DNA of 41,821 nt from Chitinophagales bacterium (lineage in GTDB: Bacteria; Bacteroidota; Bacteroidia; Chitinophagales; Saprospiraceae), in contig JAAFIM010000029.1 of NCBI GenBank assembly GCA_013297745.1, forward strand, positions 1-41,821, given 5' to 3'. Numbering within the stretch: the stretch's first letter is position 1; each line of letters starts with the position of its first letter. Made by a program: the position numbers and the translations under genes. Positions 33,434 through 40,973 of this stretch are shown here, piece after piece. The notes beneath the pieces were generated by a model. That model saw only the letters and a list, made by a program, of their open reading frames with translations. It made no database searches and was not told the DNA's origin.

Positions 33434-33539
33434 TATCAGTTATTTTTATATGATAGTTTTGTTAATAAATCAATCAATATGGCAATTTGAATCGTACATT
33501 AAACCCTAAAAAAGTCTTTTTTGTTCATTTTACAACCTA

Positions 33540-33547
33540 TATTTTTG
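33540..33547 (+). promoter_or_regulatory. Promoter -7 box of the secreted LRR gene
   Basis: TATTTTTG fits TAnnTTTG and lies 36 bases before the ATG at 33584, which argues for that ATG over the upstream in-frame start. The nearest TTG is 16 bases upstream. Confidence 0.45.
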
Positions 33548-33583
33548 CACTATATTTTTCAATCACGTATAAAATTTACAATT

Positions 33584-35044
33584 ATGAAAACATTTATTAC
33601 CCTTTCTTTAGCTTTTGCGCTTCATTCTTTAACCAACGCGCAAAATATCCCCGATGCCAATTTTGCTCAAGCTATTCGTTTGGCTTGTTCGGCTTGTATT
33701 GATGCCAACAATAACCTCACTCCAGCAGCCGATACTTTAACTTATTTGGATGTAAATAGCAGACAAATTAGCAATTTAAGCGGCGTGGTTGGTTTTGACA
33801 ACTTGCAAACGCTAATCGGAGATTATAACCTTATTGACTCTCTGCCCGTTTTGCCCGCTTCTTTGCGCAAATTAAGTGTTTTGGTTAGCAACTTACACAA
33901 TATAGATAACGTAAGCAATTTACCCAATTTGGAATACTTAAATGTTAGCTATGCTCAACTTACGGCTCTTCCTACCTTACCCAATACCATTCAAGATTTG
34001 AGAGCGTATAAAAATGAGATTAGTCAAATTACTAATTTACCCTCTCAAGCGCGTCTTATAGATATTAGTTATAACCGCTTAAACAATCTATTACCGTTGG
34101 GAGATAGCCTAACCCATTTGGATATATCTTATAATCAATTTGATAGTTTAAACATTATCAACGGGGATAATTTAGACTCGCTTTTTGCTTTCAACAACTC
34201 TTTGGATTATATCAACGACTTACCCGATAGGCTAACATACTTGGATATAAGCGAAAACTTTTTCACAATTTTGCCCGCGCTGCCATTTTCTTTAATAAAT
34301 TTGAATGCTAGTTATAACCTTATCACGGGTATAAGTCGCCTCAACCATTTAAGAAGGTTAAAAAACTTATATTTAATACAAAATCAACTAACCGTTTTAC
34401 CCAGTTTGCCCGAAAGTTTGGAAAATTTATATGTAAATGGAAACAACTTAACCACTTTGCCCGCTATGCCGCCTATTTTGCGGGTTTTACAGTTTGGTAA
34501 TAATAACGTTAATCAATGGCCGACATTAAACGATTCTCTTAGAATAGTATCCGCTTACAGCAATCAACTTAATTATATTGACTATTTGCCCCCTTATTTG
34601 CAAGAATTATATATTTATAATAATTCACAATTGAACTGTTTGCCTGCTATACCCAATTTTTTATTTGATTTAACAGCTACAAATACCAACATAACCTGTT
34701 TGCCCAACGCAAGACCAATTCAGGTTACTTTGTTAGGTTTGCCCGTTTGCAATAGTGCAAATAATCCCAATAATTGTCTTATGTTGAGTGTAGATAATAC
34801 GCCTGCGCCCACTTTTACGATTAGCCCCAACCCTTGCAAAGATTATCTAACTGTACAAAATAGCGAGTTATTGGATAACGATAGCCAATTATTTTTATAC
34901 AATAATTTGGGTCAGTTGGTCAAAAATCAGCTTGTAAATATAAACAATCCAACTGTAAATGTTGCCGACCTACAGCCTGCTGTTTATTATCTAATGATTA
35001 AAACCGAAAATGGCAGCTACTCGCAAAAAATAATCAAAGAATAA
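33584..35044 (+). CDS. Secreted leucine-rich-repeat protein with T9SS type A sorting domain
   Basis: A 486-residue protein from the ATG at 33584, which begins a signal peptide (MKTFITLSLAFALHSLTNA). An N-terminal cap reads IPDANFAQAIRLAC and CIDANNNLTPAADTLTYLDV. About a dozen irregular leucine-rich repeats follow, with motifs such as SLRKLSVL, LEYLNVSYAQLTALPTLP and LDISYNQFDSL. The final ~75 residues (FTISPNPCKDYLTVQN, LYNNLGQLV, YYLMIKTENGSYSQKIIKE) are the Por secretion-system C-terminal sorting domain, so the protein is exported by T9SS. The repeats use the same LPxLPxxLxxL phrasing as the downstream intracellular array but are less regular. Confidence 0.9.
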   Translation: MKTFITLSLAFALHSLTNAQNIPDANFAQAIRLACSACIDANNNLTPAADTLTYLDVNSRQISNLSGVVGFDNLQTLIGDYNLIDSLPVLPASLRKLSVLVSNLHNIDNVSNLPNLEYLNVSYAQLTALPTLPNTIQDLRAYKNEISQITNLPSQARLIDISYNRLNNLLPLGDSLTHLDISYNQFDSLNIINGDNLDSLFAFNNSLDYINDLPDRLTYLDISENFFTILPALPFSLINLNASYNLITGISRLNHLRRLKNLYLIQNQLTVLPSLPESLENLYVNGNNLTTLPAMPPILRVLQFGNNNVNQWPTLNDSLRIVSAYSNQLNYIDYLPPYLQELYIYNNSQLNCLPAIPNFLFDLTATNTNITCLPNARPIQVTLLGLPVCNSANNPNNCLMLSVDNTPAPTFTISPNPCKDYLTVQNSELLDNDSQLFLYNNLGQLVKNQLVNINNPTVNVADLQPAVYYLMIKTENGSYSQKIIKE

Positions 35045-35069
35045 TCCCTTTACAAATAAATCTATTTTC

Positions 35070-35098
35070 AAGCTCACCTTTTTCGGGTGGGCTTTTTT
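35070..35098 (+). terminator. Terminator of the secreted LRR gene
   Basis: AAGCTCACC pairs with GGGTGGGCTT (with a G-T pair) across a 6-base loop and runs into six T residues. It lies 25 bases past the stop codon. Confidence 0.75.
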
Positions 35099-35608
35099 AT
35101 TGCCTATTTTTAAATTTTTTCGGCTTAACTTACGGATATTTTATTTATATCAAAAAATGAATATAAGGCATCAAAAAACGAACTTTTTAGCCTTTTTATC
35201 CCTTTCATTTCATTTCAGGTCGGGGGTATTATGTTAAATACGAAATAAACCCTGTTTGCAGACCACTTAACTTATGATTGAATATAATTTGCTTTATATT
35301 AAATATACATAGCTTATTATTATATATAAACAGCGCGCTATTATATAAAAACAGCTTTTTGTGGTGATTATTTAATTTGTTATTTTAATAAAACAATTTG
35401 TAAAATTAGCCAACTTATTTGATTTTTTTATAAAATAATTTTGTAAAAAAAACGAACTATTTCAACCTTTTTACAGCCGATTTATATTAATTATCAAACT
35501 ATTTTCGTATAAAATAAACTACTGTATATTAGCGGTCGTATTTTGTACAAAAAAAATAACGCTTTAGTTTAATCAACTAAAACGTTATTATAAAATAAAT
35601 GAGTATTT
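35099..35608. other. AT-rich non-coding stretch
   Basis: About 510 bases with no convincing gene. There is a short imperfect direct repeat near 35310-35356 (TATTATATA-AACAGC words) and the minus-strand terminator at 35549-35589. The rest is low-complexity A/T DNA. Confidence 0.6.
35549..35589 (-). terminator. Terminator of the helical-protein gene
   Basis: An interrupted stem (AATAACG, mismatch, TTTAGTT with AACTAAA, mismatch, CGTTATT; 35555-35589) is followed on the minus strand by a T-run. It begins about 20 bases past the stop codon at 35609. Confidence 0.75.
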
Positions 35609-36109
35609 TTAAAATTTTGTGGGCTGTTCTTCTTCTTTTTCTGCGGATTTTGGCCCTTGATTGGAAAAACGCTGTTTTAATCGTTCATAAACTGCCCCAT
35701 AACCCGAAATGCTGGCTTCGGCGTAAGTTTGAATGATTTTGTAAACGAAAAGAGAGGATTTGTAAGCCTCCGAACCTGCTAAAGTAGCCGTGTTGCGCAT
35801 TTTTTTGAGCATCACTTCGTAATCCATACTTACGCTGTCTAATTGGTCGTACAAATCGAGGTCTTTTTTAATCTCCTCTTTGGATATGCCTGCGGGCAGC
35901 GGTACGGGGTGAGTTTCCAGCACTTGGATAATATCCTGCACAAAAAGTCGGTTGGCTACGCTAATGCGGGGTAATTGCATAATTTCTTCCGCGCTCAACT
36001 CGATAAGAAAGGGAAAAACTTGCTCAATAGCATTTAATTTGGCTTTGACATCTCTTATATCTTGGTCGGGTACAACCACAGATAAAGCGTCGCGTTGTGG
36101 GCTGCTCAT
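35609..36109 (-). CDS. Helical cytoplasmic protein, unknown
   Basis: A 166-residue protein without a signal peptide. It has a predicted all-helical body with segments FPFLIELSAEEIMQLPRISVANRLFV, KKDLDLYDQLDSV and ATLAGSEAYKSSLFVYKIIQTYAEASISGYGAVYERLKQRF. A charged tail (KSAEKEEEQPTKF) ends the chain. It resembles an uncharacterised bacterial family of about 150-170 residues with the same LPFL/AGSEAY/LKxRF landmarks, but I know of no established function. It is transcribed away from the LRR array; its -7 box lies only about 65 bases from the array's first promoter box on the other strand. Confidence 0.7.
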   Translation of the reverse strand: MSSPQRDALSVVVPDQDIRDVKAKLNAIEQVFPFLIELSAEEIMQLPRISVANRLFVQDIIQVLETHPVPLPAGISKEEIKKDLDLYDQLDSVSMDYEVMLKKMRNTATLAGSEAYKSSLFVYKIIQTYAEASISGYGAVYERLKQRFSNQGPKSAEKEEEQPTKF

Positions 36110-36171
36110 AGCTTTGTTGATTTTGGATTGAAAAAAAGATTAAAATATATTCTGTTGTTTTTTGAACCGTG

Positions 36172-36179
36172 CAAAAATA
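36172..36179 (-). promoter_or_regulatory. Promoter -7 box of the helical-protein gene
   Basis: TATTTTTG on the minus strand fits TAnnTTTG and ends 62 bases before the ATG at 36109. No TTG lies at the standard distance. Confidence 0.45.
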
Positions 36180-36245
36180 TAAAATTATAACGTAACTTAA
36201 CCATAAAAACAGAGAAAAAGTTAATAAAATATGAAAAAATGGGTA

Positions 36246-36292
36246 TATTTTTGCAAAAAAGGCTAAAAAATGAAAAAAAAGGTATATTTTTG
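36246..36292 (+). promoter_or_regulatory. Duplicated promoter-like boxes upstream of the LRR array
   Basis: Two copies of GGTATATTTTTGC, each embedding TATTTTTG (36246-36253 and 36285-36292), lie 39 bases apart. Each is preceded by an AATGAAAAAA-like run. They precede the first array gene by 61-107 bases. Both match the TAnnTTTG box, but neither has a TTG at 19-20 bases. Confidence 0.45.
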
Positions 36293-36353
36293 CCTTTGAT
36301 TTTATCAAAAAACATCCATCATTTCATTTACAATTCTTCAAAAATTTTAACGT

Positions 36354-37199
36354 ATGCAACACAACCTATCTAACGAACAAATCGCTATTTTAGAACTCTT
36401 ATGTTCTTCGCAAGAAGAAAACATAGACTTAGCCGAACAATTGGCAATTTCGCAAGGCATTAACTTGGTTGATTTTTTACAATCAATTGGTTATGATAAA
36501 TTGAGCTTGGCTAAAGCTAGAGATTTTATGTGTGATGAATTAATTCTAACAGATGACAATGTAGATTATTGGAGCGAATATTTGCCCCAAAGCGTTACTA
36601 AATTAATTGTATCAGATTATTCAAATGACAACTTACCTGAGTTTTTTCCTCCCAATTTAGGGGAATTAGATTGTAGCTATAATCAAATAATTAAATTACC
36701 TGATAATTTACCTATTAATTTAGAAGTATTAGATTGTAGCTATAATAAAATAGTTAGCTTACCCGATAATTTACCTGATAGTTTGCAAAAATTATATTGC
36801 AGCGATAATAGGCTAATTAACTTGCCTAGTCGTTTGCCTAATTCCTTGACAGTATTAGAATGTAGCAATAATCAAATAGTTAGCCTACCCAATAATTTAC
36901 CTGATAGTCTGCAAGAATTATATTGCAGCGACAATAATATAACTAGCTTGTCTAGTAATTTGATTAGCAGTATAAAATTTTTATATTGTAATAATAATCA
37001 AATTACTAAATTACCTAATCGTTTACCCGATAATTTGGAGATATTATCTTGCAATAATAATCAAATTAGCGAGTTGCCCGATACTTTACCCCATAGTTTG
37101 AATGTATTAAATTGCAATTTTAATCAAATAACCCACATACCCCAATCTTTAAAAAATAGAGGGATAAAAATTTATCACGAGGGCAATCCTATAATATAA
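36354..37199 (+). CDS. Array LRR protein 1 (start class MQ, 8 LRRs)
   Basis: A 281-residue protein with no signal peptide, so probably cytoplasmic. Residues 1-92 are the conserved N-terminal domain of the array: LSNEQIAILELLCSSQEENI, then LAEQLAISQGINLVDFLQSIGYD and DYWSEYLPQSVTKL. Eight 21-residue leucine-rich repeats follow on the pattern LPxxLPxxLxxLxCxxNxI, similar in phrasing to YopM/IpaH-type repeats but with Cys at the third inner position. The tail is IPQSLKNRGIKIYHEGNPII. No catalytic domain such as an E3 ligase is attached. The gene is monocistronic and is followed by the 141-bp intergenic repeat. Confidence 0.9.
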   Translation: MQHNLSNEQIAILELLCSSQEENIDLAEQLAISQGINLVDFLQSIGYDKLSLAKARDFMCDELILTDDNVDYWSEYLPQSVTKLIVSDYSNDNLPEFFPPNLGELDCSYNQIIKLPDNLPINLEVLDCSYNKIVSLPDNLPDSLQKLYCSDNRLINLPSRLPNSLTVLECSNNQIVSLPNNLPDSLQELYCSDNNITSLSSNLISSIKFLYCNNNQITKLPNRLPDNLEILSCNNNQISELPDTLPHSLNVLNCNFNQITHIPQSLKNRGIKIYHEGNPII

Positions 37200-37254
37200 T
37201 AAACGGCGCAAAAAAGGGTGTGTGGGGTTGGTGTGTATTCGTTAATTGTATGTT

Positions 37255-37283
37255 GTAGAGACGTTGCGATGCAACGCCTCTAC
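37255..37283. repeat. REP-like palindrome inside the intergenic repeat
   Basis: The arms are GTAGAG/CTCTAC and CGTTGC/GCAACG around a GAT loop, with one A/C mismatch between them. Hairpins of this GTAGAGACG... style are dispersed intergenic repeats in some Bacteroidota and cyanobacteria. The second copy at 39166-39194 has a damaged left outer arm. Confidence 0.8.
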
Positions 37284-37326
37284 TGTGTATGGGTTAAAAT
37301 TGTCTTATTTATTTTTTAACATTTTT

Positions 37327-37334
37327 TATTTTTG
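37327..37334 (+). promoter_or_regulatory. Promoter -7 box, near-leaderless start of array gene 2
   Basis: TATTTTTG ends six bases before the ATG at 37341. If used as a -7 element, transcription would begin at or within a few bases of the start codon. The arrangement is identical at 39238-39245. Confidence 0.45.
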
Positions 37335-37340
37335 CATAAT

Positions 37341-38126
37341 ATGCCCCTTACTTTATCCAGCGAACAAATCGCTATTTTAAAACTCTTATGTTCTTCGCAA
37401 GAAGAGAATATAGCGTTAGCCAAAACATTGGCAAAATCACAAAAAATAAGCATTACTGCTTTTTTAAAATCTATCGGTTATGATAAATTAGGCTTGGCTA
37501 AGCCCAAAGATTTTATGCGTGAAAATTTAACCTTAACAGATAGTAATATAGATTACTGGGCAGAGTATTTGCCGCAAAGTGTTACGCATTTAGTAGTAAA
37601 AAACTACACTAAACCGACGCTACCTGATTATTTACCTATTCATTTACTTCAATTAAATTGTAATCATAATGACATAGTGAGCTTGCCCGATAATTTACCT
37701 TCAACTTTACAATTTTTAAATTGCAGTTATAACCAAATAGTGAGCTTGCCCGACAATTTACCTGATGCTTTACAATTTTTAAATTGCAACAATAATAAAT
37801 TGGGTAGCTTACCCAATAATTTATCTAATTTGATTACAGAATTGGATTGTAGCAATAATCAAATAGTTAGCTTACCCGAAAATTTACCTAACCAAATAAT
37901 TTATTTATATTGCGCTTCTAATCAAATAGCATCTTTATCCAAAAATTTACCTGATACTTTATTTGATTTAGATTGTAGTTATAACCAAATTACAAATCTA
38001 CCCAACAATTTATCTAAAAACTTACATTTTTTAGATTGTAGTTATAACCAAATTACTAAAATACCGCAATATCTTTTAGATGTGTGTTTAAGCGTTAAAT
38101 ACGAAGGTAATCCTATAACCAAATAA
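37341..38126 (+). CDS. Array LRR protein 2 (start class MP, 7 LRRs)
   Basis: A 261-residue protein from the ATG at 37341; an upstream in-frame TTG overlaps the promoter box. The N terminus is MPLTLSSEQIAILKLLCSS, the second of two start classes in the array. The conserved N-terminal domain continues to about residue 93 (DYWAEYLPQSVTHLVV). Seven 21-residue Cys-type leucine-rich repeats follow, then a distinct tail, IPQYLLDVCLSVKYEGNPITK. No signal peptide or membrane segment is present. Its stop is 12 bases before array gene 3, which suggests coupled translation from one mRNA. Confidence 0.9.
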   Translation: MPLTLSSEQIAILKLLCSSQEENIALAKTLAKSQKISITAFLKSIGYDKLGLAKPKDFMRENLTLTDSNIDYWAEYLPQSVTHLVVKNYTKPTLPDYLPIHLLQLNCNHNDIVSLPDNLPSTLQFLNCSYNQIVSLPDNLPDALQFLNCNNNKLGSLPNNLSNLITELDCSNNQIVSLPENLPNQIIYLYCASNQIASLSKNLPDTLFDLDCSYNQITNLPNNLSKNLHFLDCSYNQITKIPQYLLDVCLSVKYEGNPITK

Positions 38127-38138
38127 ATTAAAATTATT

Positions 38139-39110
38139 ATGCAAAACAATCTATCTAATGAGCAAATCGCTATTTTAAAACTCTTATGTTCTTCGCAAAA
38201 AGAGAATATAGAATTGGCTAAACAGTTGGCTATTTCTCAAGGGGTTGATTTAATTTATTTTTTAAAATTAACGGGTTATAATAAATTTGGCTTAGGCTCA
38301 CCTGATAATTTTATGCAGGATGTTATTGAATTAACGGGTAAAAATGCAAAGTACTGGCCTTTACTGTTGCCCAACAGCATCAAAACGATGAATGTAATAA
38401 AATATGATTTAAACAAATTACCTGATAATTTACCCCCTAATTTGGAGCATTTATCTTGTACAAATAATCAAATTAGTGAACTACCCGATAATTTACCAGC
38501 TTCTTTACGCAGTTTATCTGTTAATAATAATAAAATTAGCAAATTGCCCGATAATTTACCCCCTAATTTAGAGTATTTATCTTGTAGTTATAATCAAATT
38601 AGTAGCTTGCCTATTTATTTACCCCCGTCTTTATGCAAATTATATTGTAGCCATAATAAAATTAGTGCGCTGCCTATAAATTTACCCTTAAAATTAGAGT
38701 ATTTTTATTGCAATAATAATCAAATTAGTGAGCTGCCCGACAATTTACCCCCATTGTTGCGTTGTTTTGGCTGTAACGACAACCAAATTAAAGAGATAAC
38801 AATACAGTTGCCAAATTCTTTGTGGTATTTTTATTGCCATAATAACCAAATTAGCGAGTTGCCGATTAATTTACCAAATTCTTTGAGTGAATTAAATTGT
38901 AGCAATAACCGAATTAGCGAATTGCCGATTAATTTACCAAATTCTTTGAACGAATTAAATTGTAGCAATAACCAAATTAAACAATTGCCTAATAATTTAC
39001 CTACTTTTTTAAGACAATTAGATTGCCGCAATAATCAAATAACGAGCATACCCCAATATCTAATAGATAGAGGGGTGCAAATTAATGATGATGGCAATTC
39101 TATAATATAA
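38139..39110 (+). CDS. Array LRR protein 3 (start class MQ, 10 LRRs)
   Basis: A 323-residue protein, the longest of the array. Residues 1-45 match the other members, but residues about 48-90 diverge (FLKLTGYNKFGLGSPDNFM, then KYWPLLLPNSIKTMNV instead of DYWSEYLPQSV), so the N-terminal domain has two forms. Ten leucine-rich repeats follow. One repeat is ITIQLPNSL instead of LPxxLP, and repeats 8 and 9 come from a recent 63-bp duplication. The tail is IPQYLIDRGVQINDDGNSII. It is probably translated from the same mRNA as gene 2 and is followed by the second 141-bp repeat. Confidence 0.9.
   Translation: MQNNLSNEQIAILKLLCSSQKENIELAKQLAISQGVDLIYFLKLTGYNKFGLGSPDNFMQDVIELTGKNAKYWPLLLPNSIKTMNVIKYDLNKLPDNLPPNLEHLSCTNNQISELPDNLPASLRSLSVNNNKISKLPDNLPPNLEYLSCSYNQISSLPIYLPPSLCKLYCSHNKISALPINLPLKLEYFYCNNNQISELPDNLPPLLRCFGCNDNQIKEITIQLPNSLWYFYCHNNQISELPINLPNSLSELNCSNNRISELPINLPNSLNELNCSNNQIKQLPNNLPTFLRQLDCRNNQITSIPQYLIDRGVQINDDGNSII
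38850..38975 (+). repeat. Recent tandem 63-bp duplication of one LRR
   Basis: 38850-38912 and 38913-38975 are adjacent copies differing at only a few bases, encoding LPINLPNSL(S/N)ELNCSNN. This similarity is much higher than between other repeats in the gene and points to recent slippage or unequal exchange. Confidence 0.85.
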
Positions 39111-39251
39111 TAAACGGCGCAAAAAATGGTATGTGGGGTTGGTGTGTGTCCGTTAATTATGTATTATGGAGACGTTGCGATGCAACGCCTCTACTGTGTA
39201 TGGGTTAAAATTGTCTTATTTATTTTTCAACATTTTTTATTTTTGTATAAT
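39111..39251 (+). repeat. Intergenic repeat, copy 2 (141 bp)
   Basis: This copy is the same length as 37200-37340, with scattered substitutions. The palindrome at 39166-39194 keeps the CGTTGC/GCAACG core but has ATGGAG instead of GTAGAG on the left. It separates array genes 3 and 4. Confidence 0.9.
39238..39245 (+). promoter_or_regulatory. Promoter -7 box, near-leaderless start of array gene 4
   Basis: TATTTTTG ends six bases before the ATG at 39252, exactly as in front of array gene 2. Conservation of box and spacing in both copies may simply reflect their common origin. Confidence 0.4.
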
Positions 39252-40037
39252 ATGCCCCTTACTTTATCCAGCGAACAAATCGCTATTTTAGAACTCTTAT
39301 GTTCTTCGCAAGAAGAGAATATAGAATTGGCTAAAACTTTGGCAGCTTCTCAAGGTATTAACTTGGTTGATTTTTTACAATCAATGGGTTATGATAAATT
39401 GGGATTGGCTACGGCTGAAAATTTTATGACTCAAGAATTAACCCTAACAGATGATAATACAGATTATTGGAGTGAATATCTGCCCCAAAGCGTTATCCAA
39501 TTAGTTGTAAAAAGTTATTCAAAACCTACCCTGCCTGCATATTTGCCCCCTAATTTGATATTTTTAAACTGCAGCAATAATCAAATAGTTAGCTTACCCG
39601 ATAATTTACCAAATAGTTTAGTATTTTTGCATTGCTATAATAATAAAATTGAGCATTTGCCCAATAATTTACCCCCTAATTTACAAAAATTATATTGCAG
39701 CACCAATTTATTAACAAAATTACCCGATAATTTACCCGATAGTTTAATTTTTTTAAATTGCAATGTTAATCAAATAGTTAGTTTGCCCGATAATTTACCC
39801 CAAAATTTGAATATATTATTTTGCCACGATAATCATATAATTAGCCTAATAAATAATTTCCCCCCTAATTTGCAAGCTTTACACTGTAGCAATAACCGAT
39901 TAACGAACTTACCTGACCATTTGCCCAAGTCTCTGCGTTTTTTAGACTGCAGCGATAACCAAATAAAAACCCTGCCTAAATATCTATTAGACTGGGGGGT
40001 AGAAATTAATTATGAAGATAATCCTTTAATAAAATAA
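39252..40037 (+). CDS. Array LRR protein 4 (start class MP, 7 LRRs)
   Basis: A 261-residue protein. The ATG at 39252 is preferred to an in-frame upstream start because the upstream codons read through the intergenic repeat. The N terminus is MPLTLSSEQIAILELLCSS, as in gene 2, but from ASQGINLVDFLQSMGYDKLG onward it follows the MQ-class proteins. Seven Cys-type 21-residue leucine-rich repeats follow. The tail, LPKYLLDWGVEINYEDNPLIK, belongs to the same class as gene 6 and not to gene 2. Its stop is 12 bases before gene 5. Confidence 0.9.
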   Translation: MPLTLSSEQIAILELLCSSQEENIELAKTLAASQGINLVDFLQSMGYDKLGLATAENFMTQELTLTDDNTDYWSEYLPQSVIQLVVKSYSKPTLPAYLPPNLIFLNCSNNQIVSLPDNLPNSLVFLHCYNNKIEHLPNNLPPNLQKLYCSTNLLTKLPDNLPDSLIFLNCNVNQIVSLPDNLPQNLNILFCHDNHIISLINNFPPNLQALHCSNNRLTNLPDHLPKSLRFLDCSDNQIKTLPKYLLDWGVEINYEDNPLIK

Positions 40038-40049
40038 ACTTATTGCACT

Positions 40050-40958
40050 ATGCAAAATAATCTATCTAACGAGCAAATCGTTATTTTAAAACTCTTATGT
40101 TTTTCACAAGAAGAAAATATAGCCTTAGCCGAACAGTTGGCTATTTCTCAAGGAATTGATTTGGTTAATTTTTTACAATCAATTGGTTATGATAAATTGG
40201 GCTTGGCTAAAGCTGAAGATTTTATGCGGACTAAGTTATATCTAATGGATGATAATGTAGATTATTGGAGTGAGTATTTGCCCCAAAGCGTTATTAAATT
40301 AGTGGTAATAGATTATTCTAAACCTACGCTGCCTGCGTATTTGCCACCCAATTTAGCAGATTTAGAATGCCCTAAAAATAAAATTACAAACTTATCTGAT
40401 AATTTACCCGCTAATTTAAAGTTTTTGGATTGTAGTAATAATCAAATAACTACTTTGCCTGATAATTTACCTTTTTATTTGGAGTATTTAGATTGCAGCA
40501 ATAATCAAATTACTAACCTATCTGATAATTTGCCCGCCAATTTAAACTCTTTGGATTGCAGCGATAACCAAATAACAAAACTGCCCGATAATTTGCCCAA
40601 AAATTTATTTTTTTTGGATTGTCGTAATAATCAAATAATTGGCTTACCCGATAATTTACCCCCTAATTTAACAAAATTATATTGTCGTAATAATCAAATA
40701 GTTAGCTTGCCTGCTTTTTTACCGCATACTTTGAACGATTTAGATTGTAGCACAAATCAATTAGTTAGCTTATTTGATAATTTACTTGAGCATTTAAAAT
40801 TTTTGTATTGCGACAATAATCGAATAGTTAGCCTACCAGACAATTTACCCATTTCTTTACGCTATTTGAATTGTAGCAATAACCAAATAACTAACATCCC
40901 CCAATATCTAATAGATAGAGGGGTGCAAATTAACTACGAGGGCAATCCTATAAAGTAA
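40050..40958 (+). CDS. Array LRR protein 5 (start class MQ, 9 LRRs)
   Basis: A 302-residue protein with the conserved N-terminal domain (LSNEQIVILKLLCFSQEENI, then DYWSEYLPQSVIKLVV). Nine leucine-rich repeats follow; several have LSDNLP or LFDNLL in place of LPxxLP. The tail, IPQYLIDRGVQINYEGNPIK, is shared with gene 3. No export signal is seen. It lies 12 bases after gene 4 and 15 bases before gene 6, so genes 4-6 look like one operon. Confidence 0.9.
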   Translation: MQNNLSNEQIVILKLLCFSQEENIALAEQLAISQGIDLVNFLQSIGYDKLGLAKAEDFMRTKLYLMDDNVDYWSEYLPQSVIKLVVIDYSKPTLPAYLPPNLADLECPKNKITNLSDNLPANLKFLDCSNNQITTLPDNLPFYLEYLDCSNNQITNLSDNLPANLNSLDCSDNQITKLPDNLPKNLFFLDCRNNQIIGLPDNLPPNLTKLYCRNNQIVSLPAFLPHTLNDLDCSTNQLVSLFDNLLEHLKFLYCDNNRIVSLPDNLPISLRYLNCSNNQITNIPQYLIDRGVQINYEGNPIK

Positions 40959-40973
40959 TAAACTCACTAAATT

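Larger units (their letters stand above)
37200..37340 (+). repeat. Intergenic repeat, copy 1 (141 bp)
   Basis: This spacer between array genes 1 and 2 is nearly identical in length and sequence to 39111-39251. It starts TAAACGGCGCAAAAAA and ends with the TTTATTTTTG promoter-like box directly before a start codon. It contains the palindrome at 37255-37283. The two copies reflect duplication of a two-gene unit. Confidence 0.9.

Noticed and set aside
39126-39251. Upstream 42-codon extension of array gene 4
   Set aside because: It reads through the intergenic repeat and the promoter box; the MPLTLSSEQ start at 39252 matches gene 2.
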